Positions 34,149 to 42,834 of a stretch of DNA of 64,000 bases are shown here, piece after piece; position 1 is the first letter of the stretch; each line of letters begins with the position of its first letter. Source of the DNA: Streptomyces silvae (GTDB taxonomy: Bacteria > Actinomycetota > Actinomycetes > Streptomycetales > Streptomycetaceae); assembly GCF_016745505.1 (NCBI RefSeq), contig NZ_JAERUC010000134.1, forward strand, positions 1-64,000. The letters are read 5' to 3'. Both the position numbers and the translations under genes were made by a program. The notes under the pieces were generated by a model. That model did not search any database, was not told where the DNA came from, and worked only from the letters and a program-made list of their open reading frames with translations.

Positions 34149-34364
34149 TCAGCCGACCCAGCAGCGGGTCACGGTCGAGGCGTCCACCTCGAAGTTGATG
34201 CGTCCGCCGCGGAACTCCATGGTGATGACGGTGCCCGGCGGAAGAGCCCGGACCGTGCTCCAGCCACGCGCTCTGGCCTGCCGTTCGGCGGCGTCGGCGT
34301 CGAGGCCGACGTAGGACTCGGGGGTGTCGTCCGGCTGGGCGGGTGGGGTCGGTACAGGTGCCAT
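34149..34364 (-). CDS. Peptidase inhibitor I78 family protein
   Basis: A 71-residue small protein of the I78 inhibitor family, related to potato inhibitor I-type folds. Diagnostic parts are the N-terminal YVGLDADAAERQAR helix, a WSTVRALPPGTVITMEF reactive-loop region, and the C-terminal INFEVD...VTRCWVG. No signal peptide is visible, so it probably stays inside the cell or leaves by another route. The ATG at 34364 is chosen; a GTG three codons upstream is possible. Given the two streptogrisins in the window it could protect against proteases, but that is only an inference. Confidence 0.82.
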   Translation of the reverse strand: MAPVPTPPAQPDDTPESYVGLDADAAERQARARGWSTVRALPPGTVITMEFRGGRINFEVDASTVTRCWVG

Positions 34365-34755
34365 ACCCCTCACCGTAGGCCGCCCCGCGCCCTGGCGGAA
34401 GCGATCGCGGGCACGGGTCCCGGCACATCCCCGTACACCTCGGCTGTCACGCTTGTGTCACAGGATCCCCACGCGCGTGTACGGAGGGCCACTTCACCCG
34501 GACGGCATACCGCCCGAATTGAAAGACCGCATGTGAATGCGCCGGGAAGAGTCCGCCGGGGTAAAGGGACGGACGGCGGATACGGGGTGTGACCGCATTT
34601 TCCGGGGGCTGCGGAAAAGAGGAATATACGGGCGCGCCACCTCGAATTCACTCGCCCTTATGCCTGCCTTACTTTTCCGCGCCGCGCCCCCGGGGCCCTC
34701 CGGCGAAGGGACCCGAGGGGGCACCCTACCCATCCGGAATACGACGGTCCGGGGT
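34365..34755. other. Intergenic region upstream of the I78 gene
   Basis: No gene seen. An inverted repeat GCGGAAAAG (34611-34619) / CTTTTCCGC (34672-34680) with a 52 base spacer lies in a relatively AT-rich patch. The left part should contain the I78 promoter. Confidence 0.35.
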
Positions 34756-34792
34756 GCGGCATCCGGACGCTCGCGCGGCGTCCGGGTGCCGC
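34756..34792 (-). terminator. Terminator of the GT4 gene
   Basis: 15 bp arms (34756-34770 and 34778-34792) pair with a single G-U wobble across a 7 base loop, just after the GT4 stop at 34799 on the minus strand. Confidence 0.85.
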
Positions 34793-34798
34793 TCCGGG

Positions 34799-36079
34799 TC
34801 AGGCCCGCCCTCGGCGGATCACCCCGGCCGCCTTGTAACGCAGCGCGTACGCCCCGTCCAGCACGGTCCCCCTGGACCGGTGGTAGGCGCTGCGCAGAAG
34901 GCTCTGCGATCCCGCTCCCCCGCCCTGCGCGGCCAGCTCGGCGAAGAGCCGATCGTGCCGTTCCGCGATCGGCGCGGGGTCGAAGCGCGCGGCGGAGGCC
35001 CGTGCGGCCTTGCCCATCCGGTGACGCAGGCCGTCGTCATCGATCAGGCCGAGCAGGGCCTTGGCGAAGGCGCCGGTGTCCCCGAGCGGCACCAGCCGTC
35101 CGTCCGTGCCGTCGGCGATGATCTCGGCGGGGCCGTGGGGGCAGTCGGTCGCCACGACGGGCACCCCGCAGCGCATCGCCTCCACGATCGTCATGCCGAA
35201 CGACTCCCGCTCGGAGGTGACGGCGGCAATGGAGCTCTTGGGCCACTCCTCCTCCATCGGGTCGGCGGAACCCATGAGGAACACCCGCTCCCTGAGTCCC
35301 AGCTCGTCGACGAGCGTGCGCAGGGGCTGCTGCTCGTTGCCCGAGGCGTCCCCGGCGCCGTAGATTCGCAGCCGCCACTCCGGTCGCGCCGCCGCGATCT
35401 CGGCGAAGGCCCGGATCAGCACGTCGTAGCGCTTCACGCGGTGCAGCCGGCCCGCCGCCACGATCCACTTGGCGTCGCAGTCGGCGGGCGGGCCCGCGGG
35501 CTCGGGCACGCTGTTCGGGATGGCCTCGATCCGCACGCCGGGCAGCCGCAGACCGGTGCGGTAGTCCCGGGCGTCGGCCTCGGTGACGGTCGTGACGGCG
35601 TCGAGCTGCGCGTACCGGTGGCTTATCTCCCGGCGGAGCCGGTAGCCGTGGCTCTCCAGCGTGAGGTGCTCCTGGCCGACGCGCACCGGACCGCGCCGCG
35701 CCTGACGGCTGATGTGGACGTTGAGCCCGGGGCGCGTGCCGACGACGACATCGGCCTCCAGCCGGCCCAGATGGGCCGCGATGCGGCTGTCGGTGAGCCT
35801 GCTGTACTGCCGGTGCCTGGTGTCGCCACGCGGGAAGACGGAGGCGGGCCTCGCATGTTCGGCGGAGGATCCCTCGTACTCCGGGCTCGACTTGCGCAGG
35901 TCGACGAGGTGACTCATCCGCACACCGGCGGGCGCCCCGAGCTTCGGGTCGTCGCGGTGGCGGAAGACGGACACGATCTCGACGTCGTGCTGCTCGGCCA
36001 GCGTTCCGGCGAGCGTGAAGGTGGTACGGATCGTTCCCCCGATGCCGTACGCGTTGTGGAGCAGAAATGAAATGTGCAT
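34799..36079 (-). CDS. Family 4 glycosyltransferase
   Basis: A 426-residue GT-B retaining glycosyltransferase. The N-terminal domain starts with the Rossmann strand MHISFLLHNAYGIGGTIRT, whose GGT loop binds the donor. The C-terminal domain has IVAAGRLHRVKRYDVLIRAF near residue 215, IYGAGDASG near 245, and the EX7E motif in ESFGMTIVEAMRCGVPVVAT near 300. It has no membrane anchor. The gene is monocistronic with its own terminator. In this Streptomyces core position it may modify a cell-wall or capsule-like polymer or a phospholipid, but the acceptor cannot be told. Confidence 0.88.
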   Translation of the reverse strand: MHISFLLHNAYGIGGTIRTTFTLAGTLAEQHDVEIVSVFRHRDDPKLGAPAGVRMSHLVDLRKSSPEYEGSSAEHARPASVFPRGDTRHRQYSRLTDSRIAAHLGRLEADVVVGTRPGLNVHISRQARRGPVRVGQEHLTLESHGYRLRREISHRYAQLDAVTTVTEADARDYRTGLRLPGVRIEAIPNSVPEPAGPPADCDAKWIVAAGRLHRVKRYDVLIRAFAEIAAARPEWRLRIYGAGDASGNEQQPLRTLVDELGLRERVFLMGSADPMEEEWPKSSIAAVTSERESFGMTIVEAMRCGVPVVATDCPHGPAEIIADGTDGRLVPLGDTGAFAKALLGLIDDDGLRHRMGKAARASAARFDPAPIAERHDRLFAELAAQGGGAGSQSLLRSAYHRSRGTVLDGAYALRYKAAGVIRRGRA

Positions 36080-36381
36080 TACGTAGTCGTTTCCCCTGTT
36101 CGACTGGTCTGCAACGGACCTTACGTGGCGTCATGTCCTGCCACAGCATTCGCACAGGAGTCGTACAGACCCGTGACATTTCGAACGGAAGTACGCGCAT
36201 CACGGGCCCTTACGCGGAATGTTCGGCTCCGGATCGTGTGCGCGATCCACCCGCTCCCCCGGTCCGCCGGCTCCGGCTCCTAATCCCCCGATTTCGCGCG
36301 TGACTCCGGCCCCGGGTCTTCCGTTGTCTCTTCATGAGCCGGGAACCACCCGGCCCACGCACCGAGTTCGAGGAGCCACCC
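36080..36381. other. Divergent intergenic region GT4/unknown
   Basis: No gene seen. GTGGC and GCCAC arms around 36126-36145 make a small imperfect hairpin. Promoters for both flanking genes must lie here; none was recognised with confidence. Confidence 0.35.
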
Positions 36382-37164
36382 GTGCCGCGCATGCTCGACG
36401 TCAGCGAGGACGTACGCGCCGAGATCGGCGATGCCGAAGCCGACCGGCTGCTCGTCGGCGACAGTGCCCCAGGCAGTTACGACTGCACCTCGTGCCGCAC
36501 CCCCGGCGATTCCGACCAGGAGCGCACCAGCACGGTGCTGTTCGTGGGCGAGGAGACCGCCGTGCTCGCCTTCGCCCACGCGACCTGCATCCCCTCGCAG
36601 GTCGTCCAGGTCGCGGAGGACCAGCTCCAGGGCGCCGTGCGGTCCATCACCGGCAGCGAGCCACAGAATCCGGAGGGCCTCATGCCCGAACAGGCCGTCC
36701 TCGGCATCACCAGCGGTCTCGTCCTGATCGAGGACGACCTCCGCCCGGCCCTGGTCGTCGAACCGACCGGGCCGATCGCCCGGCCCGGCACGGACGGCAG
36801 CGGCGGCGACCAGTTCCTCCAGCTGCTGCTGGAGCAGGGTTTCCAGCCCACGCCCCATCTGAACCGGCTCCCCGGGGTCCTCCCCGGCTGGTCGGTCCTC
36901 CTCGCCATGGGCCAGCTGCACGCGGTGCTGCAGCCCGGCGCCGGCGGCGGCAGCCCGGTCGCCTGGTGGCAGGCGCACCAGCCGCTCCAGGTCACCGAGG
37001 GCTGGCGCACGGCCGCCAACAAGGCGCAGAGCGTGCTGGTCTTCGCCGCCCCGGCCGGTTCCATCGGCCAGCAGCCGCGCGAGGACCTGCTCCGTGACGC
37101 GCTGGACAAGGCCGCGGTCAACGGTCTCCTGGTCGCCGCGACGATGCCGCTCGCCGGGACCTGA
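36382..37164 (+). CDS. Conserved Streptomyces protein of unknown function
   Basis: A 260-residue soluble protein that I do not recognise by function. It begins PRMLDVSEDVRAEIGDAEADRLL, has a CTSC pair near residue 35 (possibly metal or redox), then a beta-rich region TSTVLFVGEETAVLAFAHATCIPSQVV, and a C-terminal half rich in helices ending AATMPLAGT. The GTG at 36382 is chosen because GAGGAG lies 6 bases upstream; the frame continues 16 codons further back without such a site. It occurs in the same place in other streptomycetes as far as I remember. No partner is evident. Confidence 0.7.
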   Translation: MPRMLDVSEDVRAEIGDAEADRLLVGDSAPGSYDCTSCRTPGDSDQERTSTVLFVGEETAVLAFAHATCIPSQVVQVAEDQLQGAVRSITGSEPQNPEGLMPEQAVLGITSGLVLIEDDLRPALVVEPTGPIARPGTDGSGGDQFLQLLLEQGFQPTPHLNRLPGVLPGWSVLLAMGQLHAVLQPGAGGGSPVAWWQAHQPLQVTEGWRTAANKAQSVLVFAAPAGSIGQQPREDLLRDALDKAAVNGLLVAATMPLAGT

Positions 37165-37253
37165 CGGTGCCGTCGCTGCCCTCCGCCCCCGGCCGAACAT
37201 CGTTTTCTCCGTCGGGCCCGCATCCGACGGGCGGTGAGGTCGTTGGCACCTAC

Positions 37254-37607
37254 GTGCACTCATACGACCCTCCACGCCAGCAGCAGACCCCGATTCCGGC
37301 CATGCGCCCGTCGCAGGAGCCCTCGGGCGGTAAGTCCCCCACCCCGATCTACGACGCGTTGTACTCCGAGTACAGGCGATCGTTCCGGGCGCTTCCCGGG
37401 GACCGCACCGGTGAGGAGAATCTCGGCTTCAGAACGTTCGGAATCGGGATGTTCGGCAGCCGTGCACCGCTGAGCGGCCGTACGACGGCGAACGCCCAGG
37501 GGAGTCACAGCGCGGGCAGCGGCAACCCCGGCTCCTGGCAGCGGGTCGGACGGCATGCGGGGCGGGCCCGGCCCGCGGCGCTGCCGCCCGGCTCCACGGA
37601 CGCCTGA
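37254..37607 (+). CDS. Small conserved hypothetical protein
   Basis: A 117-residue basic, Pro/Gly/Ser-rich protein. The recognisable core is TPIYDALYSEYRRSFRALPGDR followed by TGEENLGF, a motif I associate with a small Streptomyces-conserved protein next to der. No membrane or signal segment is seen. The start is uncertain: the GTG at 37254 has a distant GAGG, and an ATG at 37302 would also keep the core. It is followed by a very strong bidirectional terminator shared with der. Confidence 0.6.
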   Translation: MHSYDPPRQQQTPIPAMRPSQEPSGGKSPTPIYDALYSEYRRSFRALPGDRTGEENLGFRTFGIGMFGSRAPLSGRTTANAQGSHSAGSGNPGSWQRVGRHAGRARPAALPPGSTDA

Positions 37608-37609
37608 GG

Positions 37610-37667
37610 GACACGGCGAAGCCCCGGACCCCCCGCTCGCGCGGGTGGTCCGGGGCTTCGCCGTGTC
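37610..37667. terminator. Bidirectional terminator, perfect 21 bp stem
   Basis: Arms at 37610-37630 and 37647-37667 are perfectly complementary, and the loop itself contains a CCCGC/GCGGG mini-stem. It lies between the stops of the small conserved gene and of der. Confidence 0.93.
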
Positions 37668-37673
37668 ACCGGG

Positions 37674-39143
37674 TCACTTCTTGCGGCCGCGCTTCTCGCG
37701 CACCCGCACCGAGATGTGGATCGGCGTGCCCTCGAAGCCGAACTCCTCGCGCAGACGGCGCTCGACGAAGCGGCGGTAGCCGTGCTCCAGGAAGCCGGAC
37801 GCGAAGAGGACGAACCGCGGCGGCTTGGTGCCCGCCTGGGTGCCGAAGAGGATGCGGGGCTGCTTGCCGCCGCGCACCGGGTGCGGGTGGGAGGCGACGA
37901 TCTCGCCGAGGAAGGCGTTCAGCCGGCCGGTGGGGACACGGGTTTCCCAGCCCTCGATCGCGGTCTCGATCGCGGGGACCAGCTTCTCCATGTGCCGGCC
38001 GGTGACGGCCGAGACGTTGACGCGCGGGGCCCAGGCGACCTGCGCGAGCTCCGTGTCGATCTCGCGCTCCAGGTAGTAGCGGCGCTCCTCGTCGAGGGTG
38101 TCCCACTTGTTGAAGGCGAGGACGACCGCACGGCCCGCTTCCACGGCCATCGTGACGATGCGCTGGTCCTGGACGCTGATGGACTCGCTGGAGTCGATCA
38201 GGATGACGGCGACCTCGGCCTTCTCCACGGCGGCCGCGGTACGCAGCGAGGCGTAGTAGTCCGCGCCCTCCTGGAGGTGGACCTTGCGGCGGATACCGGC
38301 CGTGTCGATGAACTTCCAGGTGACGCCGCCGAGCTCGATCAGCTCGTCGACCGGGTCGCGGGTGGTGCCGGCCAGCTCGTTGACGACGACACGGTCCTCG
38401 TTGGCGACCTTGTTCAGCAGCGAGGACTTGCCGACGTTCGGGCGGCCGATGAGCGCGATGCGGCGCGGGCCGCCGAGCGCGGTGCCGAAGGTCTGCGCCG
38501 GGGCCTCGGGCAGGGCCTCCAGGACGGCGTCCAGCATGTCGCCGGTGCCGCGGCCGTGCAGCGAGGAGACGGGGTGCGGCTCACCGAGGCCGAGCGACCA
38601 GAGCGCGGTGGCGTCGGCCTCGCCGCTCTGTCCGTCGACCTTGTTCGCGCACAGGACGACGGGCTTCTTGGCCTTGCGCAGCAGCCTGACGACGGCCTCG
38701 TCGGTGTCGGTCGCGCCGACCGTCGCGTCGACGACGAAGACGACCGCGTCGGCCGTCGAGATCGCGTACTCGGCCTGGGCGGCGACGGAGGCGTCGAGGC
38801 CCAGCACGTCCTGCTCCCAGCCGCCGGTGTCGACGACCTTGAAGCGGCGGCCCGCCCACTCGGCCTCGTAGCTGACGCGGTCACGGGTGACGCCGGGCTT
38901 GTCCTGGACGACGGCCTCACGGCGGCCGATGATCCGGTTCACCAGGGTCGACTTGCCGACGTTCGGGCGGCCGACGACGGCGAGCACGGGAAGCGGTCCG
39001 TGACCGGCCGCACCGATCGCGCCCTCGACCTCCTCGGGGTCGAACCCCTCCTGCGCGGCGAGCTCCATGAACTCCGCGTACTCGGCATCGCCAAGTGCTC
39101 CGTGCTCGTGGTCCGAGCCGTCGGAGTGAATCTGGTCGTTCAT
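37674..39143 (-). CDS. der: Ribosome biogenesis GTPase Der (EngA)
   Basis: A 489-residue essential GTPase with two tandem G domains and a C-terminal KH-like domain, acting in 50S subunit assembly. G1 motifs are GRPNVGKST at residue 58 and GRPNVGKSS near 230. The DTGG and DTAG switch motifs, NKVD and NKWD follow in each domain. An acidic, His/Asp/Glu-rich N-terminal extension of about 50 residues is typical of actinobacterial Der. The ATG at 39143 has GAGGA 10 bases upstream; the frame is open 20 codons further. It ends the aroH-tyrA-cmk-plsC-der cluster. Confidence 0.96.
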   Translation of the reverse strand: MNDQIHSDGSDHEHGALGDAEYAEFMELAAQEGFDPEEVEGAIGAAGHGPLPVLAVVGRPNVGKSTLVNRIIGRREAVVQDKPGVTRDRVSYEAEWAGRRFKVVDTGGWEQDVLGLDASVAAQAEYAISTADAVVFVVDATVGATDTDEAVVRLLRKAKKPVVLCANKVDGQSGEADATALWSLGLGEPHPVSSLHGRGTGDMLDAVLEALPEAPAQTFGTALGGPRRIALIGRPNVGKSSLLNKVANEDRVVVNELAGTTRDPVDELIELGGVTWKFIDTAGIRRKVHLQEGADYYASLRTAAAVEKAEVAVILIDSSESISVQDQRIVTMAVEAGRAVVLAFNKWDTLDEERRYYLEREIDTELAQVAWAPRVNVSAVTGRHMEKLVPAIETAIEGWETRVPTGRLNAFLGEIVASHPHPVRGGKQPRILFGTQAGTKPPRFVLFASGFLEHGYRRFVERRLREEFGFEGTPIHISVRVREKRGRKK

Positions 39144-39206
39144 GAAGTCCGTTCCTCTTTGCATCATCATCGATGGGCCACGATCGCGCGGCCCACTACT
39201 CAAGTG

Positions 39207-39866
39207 TCACAGGCGTCCGGTGAGGCGCCTGGCGTTCTTCAGGTGAGCGGTCAGCTCACCCTGGATGCGCAGCGTCGCCTCGTCCAGTGCTTTCCTGGTC
39301 CGCCGCCCGCTGCCGTCGCCGGCCTGGAAGGCGTCGCCGAAGACGACGTCGACCCTGCTGCGCAGCGGAGGCAGTGCCGATATCAACCGTCCGCGGCGCT
39401 CCGTGCTTCCCAGGACCGCGACGGGCACGATCGGCGCCGCGCCGCGTACCGCGAAGTACGCGAGCCCCGCACGCAGGGAGGCGAAGTCGCCCTCGCCCCT
39501 GGTGCCCTCGGGGAAGATCCCGAGGACCCCGCCGTCGTCCAGCACGCCGAGTGCCTGCGTGATGGCGTTGCGGTCGACGGTCGTACGGTCCACCTTCAGC
39601 TGCCCGATTCCGCGCAGGAACGGGTCGAGGGGGCCGACGAACGCCTCTTTCTTGATCAGGAAGTGGACGGGCCGGGGCGCGGTGCCCATCAGCATCGGTC
39701 CGTCGAGATTGTGCGCGTGGTTCACCGCGAGTATGACGGGTCCCGTGGTGGGGACGCGCCACGCGCCGAGCACACGGGGCTTGAACAGCCCGTACATGAG
39801 CCCGATGCCGATCCCACGCCCGACGGCCGCTCCGCGCAGGGTCGGAGCGGTGGTGGCTTCGGTCAC
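39207..39866 (-). CDS. plsC: 1-acyl-sn-glycerol-3-phosphate acyltransferase (PlsC family)
   Basis: A 219-residue lysophospholipid acyltransferase that transfers acyl groups to a lysophosphatidate at the membrane. The catalytic NHxxxxD is NHAHNLD (His50, Asp55), and FPEGTRGEG (Glu120) is the substrate-binding motif. The GTG at 39866 overlaps the cmk stop by 4 bases (GTGA), so translation is coupled. The cmk-plsC-der order is widely conserved in Actinobacteria. Confidence 0.92.
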   Translation of the reverse strand: MTEATTAPTLRGAAVGRGIGIGLMYGLFKPRVLGAWRVPTTGPVILAVNHAHNLDGPMLMGTAPRPVHFLIKKEAFVGPLDPFLRGIGQLKVDRTTVDRNAITQALGVLDDGGVLGIFPEGTRGEGDFASLRAGLAYFAVRGAAPIVPVAVLGSTERRGRLISALPPLRSRVDVVFGDAFQAGDGSGRRTRKALDEATLRIQGELTAHLKNARRLTGRL

Positions 39867-40579
39867 TTCGCGGCCTGCTTCTCCCCGACGAGGGTGACGA
39901 CGCACTCGATGACCTGCGTCAGGGTCAGGTCGGTGGTGTCCACCTCGACGGCGTCACCGGCCTTGGCCAGCGGCGAGGTCTTGCGGCCGGAGTCGGCGGC
40001 GTCCCGCTTGATCAGCGCCTCCCGGGTCGCGGCCAGGTCGGAGCCCTTGACCTCACCGCTGCGGCGGGCGGCGCGCGCCTCCGGGGAGGCGGTCAGGAAG
40101 ATCTTGATGTCGGCGTCGGGGAGCACGGTGGTGCCGATGTCACGGCCCTCGACGACGATGCCCCGCTCGGCCTCCTTGGCGATCGAGCGCTGCAGCTCGG
40201 TGATCAGGGCCCGCACCTCGGGGACGGCGCTGACGGCGCTGACCTTGGAGGTGACCTCCTGGGTGCGGATGGGGCCCGAGGCGTCCTCGCCGTCGACGGT
40301 GATCGTCGGGGCGGACGGGTCCGTGCCCGAGACGATGACCGGCTTGGCGGCGGCCGTGGCGATCTCGGCCGGGTTCTGCACGTCGATGCCGTTGTTCAGC
40401 ATCCACCACGTGATCGCCCGGTACTGGGCGCCGGTGTCCAGGTAGCTCAGGCCGAGCTGCGCGGCGACGGCCTTGGAGGTGCTCGACTTGCCCGTGCCGG
40501 AGGGGCCGTCGATGGCGACGATCACTGCGGCCGGGGCGGTCCGGGCGGCGGCGCTTACGGTTTCCACGGTGGTGGACAC
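39863..40579 (-). CDS. cmk: Cytidylate kinase
   Basis: A 238-residue (d)CMP kinase that phosphorylates CMP and dCMP with ATP. The P-loop is GPSGTGKSS at residue 25. SYLDTGAQYRAI near 45 is the CMP-binding region, GRDIGTTVLPDADIKIFLTA near 145 the typical central motif, and the LID contains an Arg pair (ARAARRSGEV). The GTG at 40579 has AGGA 4 bases upstream. It overlaps plsC by 4 bases. Confidence 0.95.
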   Translation of the reverse strand: MSTTVETVSAAARTAPAAVIVAIDGPSGTGKSSTSKAVAAQLGLSYLDTGAQYRAITWWMLNNGIDVQNPAEIATAAAKPVIVSGTDPSAPTITVDGEDASGPIRTQEVTSKVSAVSAVPEVRALITELQRSIAKEAERGIVVEGRDIGTTVLPDADIKIFLTASPEARAARRSGEVKGSDLAATREALIKRDAADSGRKTSPLAKAGDAVEVDTTDLTLTQVIECVVTLVGEKQAAK

Positions 40580-40703
40580 CTTCCTGGTACACGGGGACGG
40601 GCGGAGCGGGGCAGGGCAGACCGGGGCGCCGCCCTCCCCACAAGGTTACCGAGTGCGCGAAGCGCCTTTGCACCCCTGTCTCCGGGCCCGTTCCCCCGGC
40701 CCG

Positions 40704-41789
40704 CTACGGGCGGATCGACCAGCCGCGCTCGCCGAGGGCGGCGGCGAGCGCGGGTGCGGCGCTGGGCTCGACCATCAGCTGGACCAGTCCGGCCTGCTGG
40801 CCGGTGGCGTGCTCGATGCGGACGTCCTCGATGTTGACGCCGGCCCGCCCGGCGTCGGCGAAGATGCTCGCCAGCTCGCCCGGCCGGTCGCTGATGAGCA
40901 CGGCGACGATCTCGTACGACGCGGGGGCCGCCCCGTGCTTGCCGGGGACCCGGACCCGGCCGGCGTTGCCGCGGCGCAGGACGTCCTCGATGCCTTCGGT
41001 GCCGGTGCGGCGCTTGTCCTCGTCGGCGGACTGGAGGCCGCGCAGCGCCCGGACCGTCTCCTCCAGGTCGGTGGCGACGCCCGCCAGCACGTCGGCGACC
41101 GGGCCGGGGTTGGCGGAGAGGATCTCCACCCACATCCGGGGGTCGGAGGCCGCGATGCGGGTGACGTCCCTGATCCCCTGGCCGCACAGGCGTACGGCGG
41201 TCTCGTCGGCCTCCTCCAGCCGGGCGGCGACCATCGAGGAGATCAGCTGCGGGGTGTGGGAGACCAGGGCGACGGCGCGGTCGTGGGCGTCGGCGTCCAT
41301 GACGACGGGGACGGCCCGGCAGAGCGCGACCAGCTCCAGGGCGAGGTTGAGGACCTCTGTGTCGGTCTCCCGGGTCGGGGTGAGGACCCAGGGGCGGCCC
41401 TCGAAGAGGTCGGCGGTGCCCGCGAGGGGCCCGGAGCGCTCCTTGCCGGCCATGGGGTGCGTGCCGATGTACGGCGTGAGGTCGACGCCCAGCGCCTCCA
41501 GCTCACGGCGCGGGCCGCCCTTGACGCTGGCGACGTCGAGATAGGCGCGCGCGGCCCCGTCACGCATCGCCGTGGCCAGCACGGAGGCGGTGTGGGCGGG
41601 CGGTACGGCGATGATCGCCAGGTCGACGGGGCCTTCGGGCGCCTCGTCCGTGCCGGCGCCGAGGGCGGCGGCGGTGTGCGCCGACGACGGGTCCCGGTCG
41701 GCCAGGTGGACCTGGACGCCGCGCCCCGCGAGGGCGAGGGCGGCGGAGGTGCCGACCAGGCCGGTACCGATGACGAGGGCTGTTCTCAC
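40704..41789 (-). CDS. tyrA: Prephenate dehydrogenase
   Basis: A 361-residue NAD(P)-dependent enzyme converting prephenate to 4-hydroxyphenylpyruvate in tyrosine synthesis. The N-terminal Rossmann domain has IGTGLVGTSAALAL (residue 7), DVASVKG near 90 and the catalytic THPMAGKE near 112. The helical dimerisation domain includes SHTPQLISS. An ACT domain from about residue 285 (VLISDRPGELASIFADAG) suggests feedback control by tyrosine. The GTG at 41789 overlaps the aroH stop by 4 bases. Confidence 0.95.
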   Translation of the reverse strand: MRTALVIGTGLVGTSAALALAGRGVQVHLADRDPSSAHTAAALGAGTDEAPEGPVDLAIIAVPPAHTASVLATAMRDGAARAYLDVASVKGGPRRELEALGVDLTPYIGTHPMAGKERSGPLAGTADLFEGRPWVLTPTRETDTEVLNLALELVALCRAVPVVMDADAHDRAVALVSHTPQLISSMVAARLEEADETAVRLCGQGIRDVTRIAASDPRMWVEILSANPGPVADVLAGVATDLEETVRALRGLQSADEDKRRTGTEGIEDVLRRGNAGRVRVPGKHGAAPASYEIVAVLISDRPGELASIFADAGRAGVNIEDVRIEHATGQQAGLVQLMVEPSAAPALAAALGERGWSIRP

Positions 41790-42148
41790 TGGGCGATGTC
41801 CTTGCGGAGGGCGCCGGTGGCGCCGAGGTAGACGTGGCTGATCTCGGACTTGGAGAGATACGTCTCCACGTGCGCCAGGATGCGGACCACCCGGGGCATG
41901 GCCCCGGCGATGTCGAGCTCCTGGGCGCAGATCAGCGGTACGTCGACGATACCGAGGCCCCGGGCCGCCGCGGCCGGGAAGTCGCTGTGCAGGTCGGGGG
42001 TGGCGGTGAACCAGACGCTGATCAGGTCGTCGGCGACGAGCTGATTGCGCTCCAGGACCGCGGTGAGGAGTTCACTCACCCGCTCGTCCATGTGACCGGC
42101 TTCGTCCCGGTCCAGCTGGACGGCTCCACGGACTGCTCGTACCGCCAC
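41786..42148 (-). CDS. aroH: Chorismate mutase, AroH type
   Basis: A 120-residue chorismate mutase of the monofunctional AroH trimer family, converting chorismate to prephenate. VRAVRGAVQLDRDE holds the N-terminal Arg, ERNQLVADDLISVWFTATPDL carries the Glu and active-site strand, and the C-terminal part has ILAHVET, which forms the last active-site wall. GTG at 42148 gives the normal family length and has GAGGGG 9 bases upstream. It opens the aroH-tyrA-cmk-plsC-der cluster and is coupled to tyrA. Confidence 0.94.
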   Translation of the reverse strand: MAVRAVRGAVQLDRDEAGHMDERVSELLTAVLERNQLVADDLISVWFTATPDLHSDFPAAAARGLGIVDVPLICAQELDIAGAMPRVVRILAHVETYLSKSEISHVYLGATGALRKDIAQ

Positions 42149-42402
42149 GTCGTCGTACCCCTCGTCGCCTCGTGCTGCGTGCCCTTTCAGCGTAGAGGTG
42201 CGGCGGCGCCGCCGGTCACGGTGCTCTGTCCGTGAGACACGGCGCGACACGACGCGGGCACAGCTCAGGCACGACGCGGGCACGGCGGAACGCTGAGAAC
42301 ACGGTGGGGGTGCGTGCCGCCGTGTCTGCGCGGCCGGGGCGCCCGGCGGGGTCACGATGCCTCTCGTCCGTCCGGACGCATCGACCCCCTGTGAGGAGAG
42401 CC

Positions 42403-42801
42403 ATGAACGCACGGCGAAGGACGGTCCTGTCGGCGGGAGCCGCGGCCCTGGTAACCGGCTGCGGGTCGTCCGGCGGGGGCGGGGGCGGCGAGAGCTCCCC
42501 GCCCGCCTCCGGGGGCGCGGAACTGACCAGGACGTCCGAGATCCCGGTGGGCGGCGGCACGATCTTCGAGGACCGGAAGGTCGTGGTGACCCAGCCGGCC
42601 GCCGGCGAGTTCAAGGCCTTCTCCGCGGTGTGCACCCATGCGGGCTGCATCGTGTCCTCGGTCGCCGACGGCACCATCGACTGCGCGTGCCACGGCAGCC
42701 GGTTCAGCGTCGAGGACGGGGCGGTCGAACAGGGCCCGGCGACGCGCCCGCTGCCGGCGGAGCGGATCACCGTGGAGGGCGGCAGCATCCGGCTCGCTTA
42801 A
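42403..42801 (+). CDS. Rieske [2Fe-2S] lipoprotein, Tat-type
   Basis: A 132-residue exported Rieske protein. The N-terminus ARRRTVLSAGAAALVTGC combines an Arg-rich Tat-like start with a lipobox and Cys20 for lipidation. The cluster ligands are Cys77 and His79 in CTHAGC and Cys94 and His97 in CACHGS; Cys82 and Cys96 form the usual disulfide. A Gly/Ser-rich linker follows the lipid anchor. ATG at 42403 has GAGGAG 4 bases upstream. It is a lone electron-transfer protein without an adjacent cytochrome b, so its partner is unknown. Confidence 0.9.
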   Translation: MNARRRTVLSAGAAALVTGCGSSGGGGGGESSPPASGGAELTRTSEIPVGGGTIFEDRKVVVTQPAAGEFKAFSAVCTHAGCIVSSVADGTIDCACHGSRFSVEDGAVEQGPATRPLPAERITVEGGSIRLA

Positions 42802-42834
42802 CGGGGGACACGGTGGCCGCGTACCCTCGCGCGC